DNA of 64,000 bases from Hanleya hanleyi. Taxonomy: Eukaryota; Mollusca; Polyplacophora; Lepidopleurida; Hanleyidae. This document shows, one piece after another, positions 34,197 to 44,682 of this stretch. The DNA is taken from contig JAVTVY010033786.1 in NCBI GenBank assembly GCA_036873755.1, positions 62,001-126,000 on the forward strand, given 5' to 3'. The position numbers and the translations under genes were made by a program. The number at the start of each line of letters is the position of its first letter. Within the stretch, counting starts at the first letter, position 1. The notes below the pieces were generated by a model that was not told the origin of the DNA, made no database searches, and saw only the letters and a program-made list of their open reading frames with translations.

Positions 34197-35429
34197 ATGT
34201 CGAGTACATGTCCGTTCTGTCAAAAGACACTCTCTCGTCGCGACAATATGCTCAGACATATGCGTCTAGCGCATAGACAAGAGACACCACCAAGTCCCGC
34301 TATAGGTCCACCAAGTGGCGTAGAACATCCCTATACGATGACGGTGAGCGGCCCCACGGGGTGTGGAAAGACGTCCTGGGTGATGAAGTTCTTAGAGGAA
34401 GGTGTGGCAACCCGAGCTCCGACACGTGTTGTTTGGTGTTATAGCCAATGGCAGCCCGCCTACGAAACTACAAGGTTACAGAATGTGAGCTTTGTCCCAG
34501 GAATTCCTCACGACATAGACGAACCCTATTACTTCGATTCCGAGCAGACCAACGTGGTAGTGCTCGATGATCTGATGAGTGTGGCCAAGGACAATTCGAA
34601 AATCGCCGACCTATTCACCAAAGGGTCCCATCATCGCAATCTATCCGTCATCTATTTGACTCAGAATCTCTTTCCTCAAGGGAAGGCGTCCAGAGATATT
34701 GCCTTGAACTGCCAATACTCTGTGTTGTTCTCCAACCCCATCGACAGAGCACAAATCCGTGTGTTTGGTAGTCGAATTTATCCGCAGAACATCGACCATT
34801 TCATGCAGGCGTTTCAAGGAGCGACAAGTCGTCCGTACGGCTACCTGTTCGTAGATTTAAAAGCCCATACCCCGGAAGATCGTCGGCTGACGACCCACCT
34901 GTTACCCGGTGAGGCATCACCACAGCCCCTACACTATTCACTGAGTCCACATCTGGCAGAGCAGCAGCAGCAACCCGCTCCCGTACAGCGTGTCCCCTTC
35001 ATACCATTAGTCCCTGAATACTACCCAACCGTGAAGGACCAACCCAAACCCGTACAAGGGAATGAATATAATGTGAACTCGAGGCTATGGAAGGATTTAT
35101 TCCCAGAAAGAATGGACGCCGAGCTGGGGGAGATGTTGGAGGCCACAGGAAACAAGTTTCACCGCAAAGGGTATTCGAAAGAGGAAACCGCAATGTTAGC
35201 CCATAATACTTTGGCACCCAGACTACGGCGGGCTTTACGTCAGCAGTATGGTGACCTCTTGGCCCATATGAAATTGTTGGACAAGGACCCAGTCCATATG
35301 CAAATCGAAAGAACAGCGTCGATGTTGAAAACGTCGGGCATGAACTGGAAAGCGGCGTATGTCACCGCAATAGCACAAAAGAAACATTTGTTGGAACGCA
35401 TCATTAAGACCAAAAGCGTCTCACTATAA
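34197..35429 (+). CDS. g1: zinc finger-packaging ATPase, cassette A3
   Basis: 410 residues, intact, all motifs as in A2. It differs at a handful of positions, for example R instead of P near 73 and P instead of T in LFPERMDAEL. It is closer to A2 than to A1, which suggests the order of duplication. The stop is again inside TATAAATAG. Confidence 0.88.
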   Translation: MSSTCPFCQKTLSRRDNMLRHMRLAHRQETPPSPAIGPPSGVEHPYTMTVSGPTGCGKTSWVMKFLEEGVATRAPTRVVWCYSQWQPAYETTRLQNVSFVPGIPHDIDEPYYFDSEQTNVVVLDDLMSVAKDNSKIADLFTKGSHHRNLSVIYLTQNLFPQGKASRDIALNCQYSVLFSNPIDRAQIRVFGSRIYPQNIDHFMQAFQGATSRPYGYLFVDLKAHTPEDRRLTTHLLPGEASPQPLHYSLSPHLAEQQQQPAPVQRVPFIPLVPEYYPTVKDQPKPVQGNEYNVNSRLWKDLFPERMDAELGEMLEATGNKFHRKGYSKEETAMLAHNTLAPRLRRALRQQYGDLLAHMKLLDKDPVHMQIERTASMLKTSGMNWKAAYVTAIAQKKHLLERIIKTKSVSL

Positions 35430-35463
35430 ATAGGCCACACGGCACCAGTCCCCGCATTTCACC

Positions 35464-36264
35464 ATGAGCACTGCAGAGTCCAACTTGTTTGAATCCGACA
35501 ACGAGGATATTCTAGCCGAAGCTTTACGTCAAGCCAATGTCGATGCTATTATTGATACAGCGCAAGGTGGAGTCACCGTTCAGCACCAACGCATGTACTT
35601 CACGCCGAAGCCTTACGTCAAGCCAATGTCGATGCTATTATTGATACAGCGCAAGGTGGAGTCACCGTTCAGCACCAACCCATGTACTTCAAGATCTTCA
35701 TGGTACTCATATGAACAGTCACAATCAAAGCGTGACTGAGATACATCGTTCTTTAGATGACGACCTTACAACGAATATTATGGATTAAGAATACTGATCA
35801 GCGATACGGATTTGATATTTTTGGAACATCATGATGTCTTGCCGGCATCATTGAAAACTGTTGACCGCTTCTCTCTTGCAGGAAACAAGCCTATGTTTAT
35901 GCATACTATGATTGTCTTTTTGAATTTGGTGCTAATACTGTTATATGGAATATGGAATAGGTCTTTGGATTATGGACGCGGATATTCTCTAATGGACGAC
36001 GGCTGGATTATGAATGACGTACTAGACGCTTGTAATTCACATCTTACCACGCTGATAGATGACATACAATGGGTGACACGCGTATGTCTTCTGCTGCATA
36101 AGAAACAGATAATATCCAATGAGAATACCAACACAACTACCCGTGCCCAGAATCTGCTGACCCTGCACGAGGCATTTAAAACCTTTATGGAGACCCAGCT
36201 GGAGACGGGGAATGATCTTCTTCAACCTCCAACATCAACGTCCAGTGATGGTGGACATTGCTAA
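35464..36264 (+). pseudogene. g2, split by the retroelement fragment, cassette A3
   Basis: As in A1 and A2. The Penelope-like fragment is at 35680-36037 and the chimeric frame at 35812-36264. Confidence 0.65.
35680..36037 (+). mobile_element. Penelope-like 3' fragment inside g2, cassette A3
   Basis: Third copy of the same insertion, same ends. Confidence 0.85.
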
Positions 36265-36462
36265 CGCGTTGACACAGGTATGGAGACGGAAGTTATGGCG
36301 TTGAGATGGCCGTTAAAGCGTAACAACGGGCGTTGATGGGCGTCACTGCATTTCGATGTATTGGTGTCAGCTTCTGAGCTAATTCACCAGGGCGTTGAAG
36401 CGTTAAGCTAAGCGTTGACGGGCGTCTATAAAAGCAAGTGTATTGCTAAAACATGCTCAGTA
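36265..36462 (+). promoter_or_regulatory. g3 promoter with GCGTTGA array, cassette A3
   Basis: Slightly shorter array than A1 (one GGGCGTTGAGACG unit missing). TATA box and CTCAGT initiator kept. Confidence 0.55.
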
Positions 36463-36479
36463 GACGTTCAACCGTCGAC

Positions 36480-36708
36480 ATGACTTACACTTGCTTTGAA
36501 TGCGAACGCACGTTCACCAGACATTACGATATGATGCGACACAAGAAGACTTTCCATCCAGACTCCGAGGAGCCCGTTGAGGCAGATGCTGGTACAGAGA
36601 TTGATGAGAGTGCATCGACTGATACCGAATCCAAGATTGCTGACAGTCTATCTACTGATATGGAGAGTTTGACCTCGGATAGTCAGCCTACATCCCAGGA
36701 AAGTGAGT
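36480..36708 (+). pseudogene. g3 truncated at the right TIR boundary, cassette A3
   Basis: Finger and acidic region are present. The gene stops at SQESE where TGTAGTTGTTCTCTCATAT begins. That word normally lies several hundred bases after g4 (compare 46454-46475), so the C-terminal domain, g4 and the right spacer have been deleted from A. Confidence 0.8.
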
Positions 36709-36755
36709 GTAGTTGTTCTCTCATATATCTGTATCATGGCGTCAAGGCGTTATGC

Positions 36756-38529
36756 TATACGGAGGAACCATTTGTCCAGTCAGATCCCACTCACTCACTC
36801 ACTCACTCACGTACCGTCGTTAATGCGTCCATGCGTTAAGACGGGCGTTGGGGACGACTCACCGGTGTTGTGCACGCTTCACTCACTCACTCACTCATTC
36901 GGCCGTTATGCACTCCATCGCACCTCCGAAACTCCCGCTTTCGCTACTACTCTCACTGATGACGTCACCAGTGACGTCACAGGTGACGTGGACACCCCTT
37001 CAAGTCGTGGTCTACACCCCGAGAGCTGCAAAATAACACTTCCCTAGACTCATTCGGACCAATAGTGGTCCATATCGGCCTCAAAATGTCTATTTCCATA
37101 CTACGGCCTGCCTGCCCATGCGCAGAATGACGATATTTCCAACACCCATCAATCCAGGGGATGCGCCCTCACGTATGCATCACATTGATACCTCACTCCA
37201 CTCAACCAGACCATTAGTGACCCACCTAGATTCCAAACGTTCCTTCCAATGTACTTTTCCCACAATTCCCTGTCTGCGCATGCGCAGAATGTCGACCACG
37301 CCCCCTCACGTAGGCTTCACATGGATACCTCACTCGACCCCATCGGCCCACTAGGGACTCCCCTCGATCCCAAAACGTCTACTTCCATACCTTTTTCCCA
37401 CAGTTCCTATTCGCGCATGCGCAGAATGTTGAACACGAACGACACACTGGTTCAGGCGAATGCCCGCTCACGTATCCTTTACATTGATACCTCACACGAC
37501 TCGATCAGACCATTAGTGGCCCACCCAGGCCCCAAAACGTCTATTTCCATACCCTTTTCCCACAATTCCCTGTCTGCGCATGCGCAGAATGTTGACAACG
37601 GCCGAGACACTAGTCCAGGCGGATGCCCCCTCACATAGGCTTCACATTGATACCTCATACGACTCCATAGGACCACTAGTGGCCCACAAAGACCCGAAAA
37701 CGTGTGTTTCCATACCCTTGGTCTACTGCGCATGCGCAGAATGCCGCTATTTCAACCCCACACCCAGCCCATCGGATGCCTCCTCACATAGGTTTCACAT
37801 TGATACCTCACTCGACCCAATTGGACCAATAGTGGCTCCCCTAGATCCCAAAACGTCTATTTCCAAACCCTTGGTCTACTGCGCATGCGCAGAATGCCGA
37901 TATTCCAACCCCACACCTACACGTCGGATGCCCCCTCACATAGGCTTCACATTGATACCTCATATGACCCAATTGGACCATTAGTGGCTCTCCTAGACCC
38001 CAAAACGTCTATTTCCATAACCTTGGTCCACCGCGCATGCGCAGAATGCCGCTATTCCAGGCCCACACCCACCCGTTGGATACCCCTTTACGAATGCTTC
38101 ACATGGATACCTCATATGACCCAATTGGACCATTAGTGGCTCCCCTAGTCCCCAAAACGTCTATTTCCATACCCTTGGTCCACCGAGCATGCGCAGAATG
38201 ACGCTATTTCAACCCCGCACCCAGCCCAGCGGATGCCCCTTTACGAATGCTTCACATTGATACCTCATACGACCCAATCGGACCATGCAGCGTATTTCAA
38301 ATCTGGGGACTACGTTTTCCCCATGGAAGCTTTCTCCCGTGACCGCATCACCGCCAGACATGACCGCATCACCGCGGAGGAATACAAGGTCAAAGGTTAA
38401 CGGACCTATAGTGGTCAAAACTTGGCACACAGCCAATGCTGATGCAATTCATAACTACAACGCCCCCTGTCGGATGCAAGAGTTACCTCCCCGGCAAAAT
38501 ATGAGTCTATCGGGTTTTTCTATACTACT
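36756..38529 (-). repeat. Element A right terminal inverted repeat
   Basis: Reverse complement of the left arm. It contains eight palindrome-bearing tandem units (palindromes near 37118, 37276, 37411, 37575, 37728, 37880, 38034, 38188) and ends AGTTACCTCCCCGGC...TACTACT. It keeps the CRE-like triplet missing from the left arm. Confidence 0.88.
36957..36992. promoter_or_regulatory. CRE-like TGACGTCA cluster
   Basis: TGACGTCA at 36960-36967 and 36972-36979, then TGACGTG at 36984. The matching place holds TGACGTCA twice in B (42390, 42402) and in C (54178, 54190). Confidence 0.65.
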
Positions 38530-38535
38530 GACGTG

Positions 38536-40490
38536 TTAATGTTAACTGCGCACGCGCATGGCTTTTAATGTCACTTTCGGTCCGCGGAGTAGTATGGAAA
38601 GCGCAAATCGGGTTGTATATGCAGGTGTGGAGCATAATATGGAAAACCAGTAGGGTGAAAGATATGGGAGTTTCACTACACTACAGATTCCCATCTTCAC
38701 AAGTCCAGGTAAATCTTAAATCCTCGCAGAGGGTTTACCTGGACATTTTTGGTGATTCGAATGAGTTCTTGAGTCGTTGCCTCTATTATACAATCTCGTA
38801 CATTTCATCCCCCGCGCTTGTTTTGAATTAGCACGTCGGTATCCCCAGCCTGCGGTGTTTGCTTTGACTTCCGATGTCGATTTCCGCTTGACATCAAAGC
38901 AGTTTGGCCCGCGATGAAATTGAAGCCTGTCACATCGCATACCTCGCAGCGGATTGGCCTGATCAACCAGCTTAGCGCGTTCACTGATTGGGTTGATTCA
39001 GGGGAAACCCCGTCATCTATTTATATCCAGAACTCGTATGGGTAACTAACCAAGCCAGTGTATCGATCCCAATGGATCGATCGATATACTGGCTCGCGAG
39101 GATGCAGATTCCTGGAGTCAGGCATTCGAGCTAGATTATAATGGGCCAATTGCGCATGTGCAGGATTGAGTAGGCCTATATGCAGCAGGCGTGAAGCATG
39201 ATATGGTGGATACACATGGGATTTGATTAAAGTAGGGTAGTATAATAACTACGTGGGTACCCTAATCATAACCCCCAAAGGAACTTCTCGCGTTGATGCG
39301 TTTAAGCGTTTGACACCCGCGCTTGAACCGTTGAAGCGTTTTTGATACTGAACGTTGACGGGCATCTGAACGCTCCAACGATCCGGATCTCCAAAGTAGA
39401 GAAGGAAGATTGGACCTGACGCGTTAAAGTTTGAATAATTCAGACATCTGGTGTCAATCGGGGCATCTGAACGCTCCAACGCTCCAGGTCTCAACAACAG
39501 AGAAGGATGGTTGGACCTGAAGCATTGAATCATTCAGACGTTTGGCGTCTTGTTTGAAATTTTGGTTTCCGGGCCGCTTTCCATAGACGGATTTCGAGGC
39601 AAATCACCGTAATACATCTTTGTTGGTATCTTTATAGGTACTACATTTTATATCAACAAATAATGGTTGTGTGCTTTGATTGAAATTGTAGTTTAAGGGC
39701 CACTTCCCATACGGATTTCGCGGCCCATCAACCCAATGTTTTGTTTAACTTTCACGGTACACTTCTTCGTTAATTTAAGATCTTTTGCAGCACTAGATAT
39801 TAAAATAAATAATTAAATAATAAATAACAATGAGAGAACAGAGGGGAATATAAATACAAGTAAATACAAAAGTCGCTATGTACAAGTTGCCAAGTCTGTT
39901 ATTGGTTAGGTTATGCTGATAAATATGTGTTGTAACCGCGTGGATGATTCCTTTGTGTTAGTACCTCTTCGTACACACAAAGCCGTCCAGAAAGGGAGAA
40001 CCAGGGCGTCTTCAGAATTTTTCGGGGTGACTTTCCTAACGACGCCCTTGGGAACAGGGTAGGTTCTTCCAGAAATCTGTGCCTGTAACAATAGCTTGGA
40101 TTGTGTATTGGGGTACAGGACGGCAGGTCTACGTCCTATATTGCGTGAAAGTCAAAGGATCATATTCTGTGTTGAGGCGTCAGTTCGGTGACATCTATGG
40201 GGTAGCGTGTCTGGCGTGGTATAGGGTCGAGTATTCTGATTCTGGACGTTCTTGCTGTGCGGCGTTGTCACTCAATGCGCTGTTGTTATTCTTGTAATCG
40301 TCATCCGTATTCTGTTTCATGTCTTGTCCATCCCGTCTGTGGTCTTCGGTGTGCAGTGCCTGTATCATATGAAATAGAAGGTTTGTAGTCATTCGTGTTT
40401 TCTATTGTTTTTCTAGGCAATACTTTGATATATCTTCCTCTCACAATAGGCACCCCCGACCGTCAGTCACATAATACAAATAGTAATATA
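38536..40490. other. Spacer between elements A and C
   Basis: No supported gene. It holds a hairpin CCAGGTAAA...TTTACCTGG (about 38705-38743), a second hairpin AGCCAGTGTATCGATC...ACTGGCT (39052-39094), and a tandem duplication at 39363-39545. A minus frame at 39249-39533 lies over that duplication and is not believable as a gene. Confidence 0.45.
39363..39545 (+). repeat. About 108-bp tandem duplication with GCGTT words upstream
   Basis: GGCATCTGAACGCTCCAACG occurs at about 39360 and 39464, followed by similar AGAGAAGGA-GGTTGGACCTGA blocks. The preceding GCGTTGA/GCGTTTGA words recall the g3 promoter array and may be an old element remnant. Confidence 0.55.
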
Positions 40491-41042
40491 AGTAGTAGGG
40501 TCTACGCATTTCAGCGCGCGTTTTCCAGGGAGGTAACTCTTGGTGCCCCTTTTTTCCAGGTTAAAGTATAGGGGGCGCCACATCGCCTTTCACCTCTGTG
40601 GCGATAGGTGGCGCCACCAGCTCAAGGTCACGTGGAGGTCAAAAGTAGTTCCGGCAACCTTTAACCTTTCTATTCCTCCGCGGTCTGGTGGTGATGCCGT
40701 CACTTCCGCGGACAGAAAGTAGTCCCATGTCAACCAAGTGAATTCCAATGTTGATGTATACGGGGAATGCCGAAAAAGAGTATGGGAATAGACGTTTTGT
40801 GACCGGGGTGGGTCCCTAGTGGACCGAATGGGTCGAGTGAGGTGTCAAAGTGAAGCACTCCTCTAGGGCCATTCAGACATGGGTGGGTGCATGTAAAATT
40901 AGGATTTTTTCCCGAAAATATAAAAAGCGAAAAACGGACTTTACCCCTAAAATAGGGGAAAACCCCTATCAACTCTAGCCAAAAGGGCTAATATCGGTCC
41001 CCGGGCTTATCGGGGCCTGCCTATCAAGTCAATAGGGTGGGT
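40491..41042 (+). repeat. Element C left TIR, outer part
   Basis: Aligns in order with the outer TIR of A and B but with many substitutions. It includes a GGCGCCAC...GTGGCGCC self-complementary stretch (40573-40620). It ends at the GTGGGT target duplication of B (41037-41042). Confidence 0.7.
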
Positions 41043-42630
41043 AGTAGTAGGGTCAACGGGAATAGAGTCATATTTTGCCGGGGGAGGTAACTCTTGCATC
41101 CGACAGGTGGCGTTGTAGTGGCGGTTATGGATTGCATCAGCATTGGCTGTGTGCCAAGGTTTGACCACTATAGGTCCGTTAACCTTTGACCTTTTATTCC
41201 TCCGCGGTGATGCGGTCATGTCTGGCGGTGATGCGGTCGCGGAAGAAAGCTTCCGTGGAGAAAAAGTAGTCCCCACACTTCAAATACGCTGCATGGTCCA
41301 ATCGGGTCGTATGAGGTATCCATGTGAAGCATTCGTGAAGGGGCATCGGATGGGTTGGGTGTGGGGTTGGAATATCGTCATTCTGCGCATGCGCGGTTGA
41401 CCAAGTGTATGGAAATAGACGTTTTGGGGTCTAGGGGAGGCACTAATGGTCCAATGGGGTCATATGAGGTATCAATGTGAAGCCTATGTGAGGGGGCATC
41501 CGACGGGTGGGTGTGGGGTTGGAATATCGGCATTCTGCGCATGCGCAGTAGACCAAGGGTATGGAAATAGACGTTTTGGGATCTAGGGGAGCCACTAATG
41601 GTCCGTTGGAGTCGTATGAGGTATCAATGTAAAGCCTATGTGAGGGGGCATCCGATGGGCTGGGTGTGGGGTTGAAATATCGGCATTCTGCGCATGCGCA
41701 GTAGACGAAGGGTATGGAAATAGACGTTTTCGGTTCTTTGTGGGCCACTAGTGGTCACATGGAGCCGTATGAGGTATCAATGTGAAGCCTATGTGAGGGG
41801 GCATCCGCCTGGACTAGTGTCTCGGCCGTTGTCAAAATTCTGCGCATGCGCAGACAGGGAATTGTGGGAAAAGGGTATGGAAATAGACGTTTTGAGGTCT
41901 GGGTGGGCCACTAGTGGTCCTATCGAGTAGTATGAGGTATCCATGTGAAGGATACGTGAGGGGGCATTCGAGGGGATCGAGGGGAGTCCCTAGTGCGCCG
42001 ATGGGGTCGAGTGAGGTATCAATGTGAAGCCTACGTGAGGGGGCATCCGCCCGGACTAGTATGTCGATCGTTGTCGACATTCTGCGCATGCGCAACAGGG
42101 AATTGTGGGAAAAGTGCATTGGAAGGAACGTTTTGGGATCTAGGTGGGCCACTAATGGTCTGATTGAGTCGAGTGAAGTATCAATGTGATGCATACGTGA
42201 GGGCGTATCCCCTGGGTGGATGGGTGTTAGGAATATCGTCATTCTACGCATGCGCAGGCAGGCCGTAGTATGGAAATAGACATTTTGAGGCCGATATGGA
42301 CCACTATTGGTCCGAATGAGTCTAGGGAAATGTTATTTTGTAGCTCTCGGGGTCTAAACCACGATTTGAAGGGGTATCCACGTCACCTGTGACGTCACTG
42401 GTGACGTCATCAGTGAAAGTAGTAGCGAAAGCGGGAGTTTCGGAGGTGCGATGGAGTGCATTTGGAGTTGATAACGGCCTAATGATTGAGCGAGTGAGTG
42501 AGTGAGTGAAGCGTGCACAACGCCGGTGAGGCGTCCCCAACGCCCGTCTTAACGCATGGACGCATTAACGACAGTGAGTGAGTGAGTGAGTGAGTGAGTG
42601 AGTGAGATCCGACTGGACTACTTTTTCATT
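41043..42630 (+). repeat. Element B left terminal inverted repeat
   Basis: Six palindrome-bearing units (about 41385, 41538, 41693, 41845, 42080, 42245), two fewer than the right arm. Near 41970 part of one unit is missing. The CRE-like pair at 42390-42409 and a run of GAGT repeats close the arm. Confidence 0.88.
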
Positions 42631-42689
42631 TTCATCATTTTGCGCATGCGCAGTCTGCCCGTAGTATAGAAAGCAGGCATTTTGGTCTG

Positions 42690-42812
42690 TGTGAGTGGGT
42701 GAGCGAGGAAGTGAGTGAGTGAATGAGGGAGTGAGTGAGTGAGTGAGGTAGTGAGTGAGTGAGTGAGTGAGTGGTCATATAAGGTCGTTTGTACACAATT
42801 AGCCTCAGTCTG
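42690..42812 (+). promoter_or_regulatory. g1 promoter, element B
   Basis: TATAAGG at 42778-42784, initiator TCAGTC at 42805-42810, preceded by GAGT repeats. Confidence 0.65.
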
Positions 42813-42835
42813 TATCCATCCTTTGACCGGGTACC

Positions 42836-44065
42836 ATGTCGAGTACATGTCCGTTCTGTCAAAAGACACTCTCTCGTCACGACAATATGCTCAGACATAT
42901 GCGTCTAACGCATAGACAAGAGACACCACCAAGTCCCGCTATAGGTCCACCAAGTGGCGTAGAACATCCCTATACGATGACGGTGAGCGGCTCCACGGGG
43001 TGTGGAAAGACGTCCTGGGTGATGAAGTTCTTAGAGGAAGGTGTGGCAACCCCAGCTCCGACACGTGTTGTTTGGTGTTATAGCCAATGGCAGCCCGCCT
43101 ACGAAGCTACAAGGTTACAGAATGTGAGCTTTGTCCCAGGAATTCCTCACGACATAGACGAACCCTATTACTTCGATTCCGAGCAGACCAACGTGGTAGT
43201 GCTCGATGATCTGATGAGTGTGCCCAAGGACAATTCCAAAATCGCCGACCTATTCACCAAAGGGTCCCATCATCGCAATCTGTCCGTCATCTATTTGAAT
43301 CTCTTTCCTCAAGGGAAGGCGTTCAGAGATATTGCCTTGAACTGCCAATACTTTGTGTTGTTCTCCAACCCCATCGACAGAGCACAAATCCGTGTGTTTG
43401 GTAGTCGAATTTATCCGCAGAACATCGACCATTTCATGCAGGCGTTTCAAGGAGCGACAAGTCGTCCGTACGGCTACCTGTTCGTAGATTTAAAAGCCCA
43501 TACCCCGGAAGATCGTCTGCTGACGACCGACCTGTTACCCGGTAAAGCATCACCACAGCCCCTACACCATTCACCGAGTCCACATCTGGCAGAGCAGCAG
43601 CAGCAGCAGCCCGCTCCCGAACAGCGTGTCCCCTTCATACCATTAGTCCCCGAATACTACCCAGCCGTGAAGGACCAACCCAAACCTGTACAAGGGAATG
43701 AACATAATGTGAACTCGAGGCTATGGAAGGATTTGTTCACAGAAAGAATGGACGCCGAGCTGGGGGAGATGTTGGATGCCACAGGAAACAAGTTTCACCG
43801 CAAAGGGTATTCGAAAGAGGAAGCCGCAATGTTAGCCCATAATACTTTGGCACCCAGACTACGACGGGCTTTACGTCAGCAGTATGGCGACCTCTTGACC
43901 CATATGAAATTGTTGGACAAGGACCCAGTCCATATGGAAATCGAAAGAACAGCGTCGATGTTGAAAACGTCGGGCATGAACTGGAAAGCGGCGTGTGTCC
44001 CCGCAATAGCACAAAAGAAACATTTGTTGGAACGCATCATTAAGACCAAAAGCGTCTCACTATAA
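42836..44065 (+). CDS. g1: zinc finger-packaging ATPase, element B
   Basis: 409 residues, open throughout. The finger (C5, C8, H21, H26) and Walker B (LDD) are intact. Walker A reads GSTGCGKT, still a valid P-loop. A 6-bp deletion at about 43298 removes the T and Q of the SVIYLTQN sensor strand, which is conserved in A32-like ATPases, so catalysis may be impaired although the frame is kept. One extra Q in the Gln-rich linker gives the net length. The stop lies in TATAAATAG as in A. Confidence 0.85.
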   Translation: MSSTCPFCQKTLSRHDNMLRHMRLTHRQETPPSPAIGPPSGVEHPYTMTVSGSTGCGKTSWVMKFLEEGVATPAPTRVVWCYSQWQPAYEATRLQNVSFVPGIPHDIDEPYYFDSEQTNVVVLDDLMSVPKDNSKIADLFTKGSHHRNLSVIYLNLFPQGKAFRDIALNCQYFVLFSNPIDRAQIRVFGSRIYPQNIDHFMQAFQGATSRPYGYLFVDLKAHTPEDRLLTTDLLPGKASPQPLHHSPSPHLAEQQQQQPAPEQRVPFIPLVPEYYPAVKDQPKPVQGNEHNVNSRLWKDLFTERMDAELGEMLDATGNKFHRKGYSKEEAAMLAHNTLAPRLRRALRQQYGDLLTHMKLLDKDPVHMEIERTASMLKTSGMNWKAACVPAIAQKKHLLERIIKTKSVSL

Positions 44066-44099
44066 ATAGACCAGACGGCACCAGTCCCCTCATTTCACC

Positions 44100-44443
44100 A
44101 TGAGCACTGCAGAGTGCAACTTGTTTGAACCCGACAACGAGGATATTCTAGCCGAAGCGTTACGTCAAGCCAAGGTGAATCCACCGTTCAGCACCAACGC
44201 ATGCGTTGTCATCTTATCACCCTCATAGATGACATCCAATGGGTGACACGGGTATGTCTTCTGCTGCATAAGAAACAGATAATATCCAATGAGGATACCA
44301 ACACAACTACCCGTGCCCAGAATCTACTGACCCTGCATGAGGCATTTCAAACCTTTATGGAGACCCAGCTGGAGACGGGAAATTATCTTCTTCAACCTCC
44401 AACATCAACGTCCAATGATGATGGACATGGCATAACGTGTTGA
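44100..44443 (+). pseudogene. g2, frameshifted, element B
   Basis: The start matches A (MSTAECNLFEPDNED). Relative to A, 28 bp are missing at about 44174, so the frame runs to a stop at about 44226. The C-terminal part (LIDDIQWVTRV..., LLTLHEAFQTFM) is open in another frame up to 44443. No Penelope-like insertion here, which shows the uninterrupted order of the gene. Confidence 0.65.
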
Positions 44444-44665
44444 GACAGGTATGGAGACGGGCGTTAAGGCGTTTAGACGGACGTTATGGCGTTGAGATGG
44501 GCGTTAAAGCGTAACAACGGGCGTTGATGGGCGTCACTGCATTTCGATGTATTGGTGTCTAGTAAAATTACAGCTTCTGAGCTAATTCACCAGGGCGTTG
44601 AAGCGTTAAGCTAAGCGTTAACGGGCGTCTATAAAAGCAAGTGTATTGCTAAAACACGCTCAGTC
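44444..44665 (+). promoter_or_regulatory. g3 promoter with GCGTTGA array, element B
   Basis: Array of GCGTTAA/GCGTTGA words, TATAAAAG at about 44629, CTCAGTC at about 44658. The upstream ATG of the A copies is ACG here. Confidence 0.55.
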
Positions 44666-44682
44666 GACGTTCAATCGTCGAC

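Larger units (their letters stand above)
24376..38529 (+). mobile_element. Element A: Polinton-like TIR element with triplicated cassette
   Basis: Complete 14,154-bp element. It starts AGTAGTATAGAAAAA and ends with the reverse complement. The 6 bp on each side are identical (GACGTG at 24370-24375 and 38530-38535). Terminal repeats run inward for about 2 kb on each side. A 6-bp target duplication, 5'-AG termini and long TIRs are established marks of Maverick/Polinton elements. The interior holds three consecutive cassettes (unit length 3,690 and 3,660 bp by g1 start spacing), the third cut off inside g3. No polymerase B, integrase, protease or capsid-like frame exists between the two ends, so it is non-autonomous by content. 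Confidence 0.88.

Noticed and set aside
39249..39533. 94-codon minus frame
   Set aside because: It covers a tandem duplication and GCGTT words. No domain or promoter seen.
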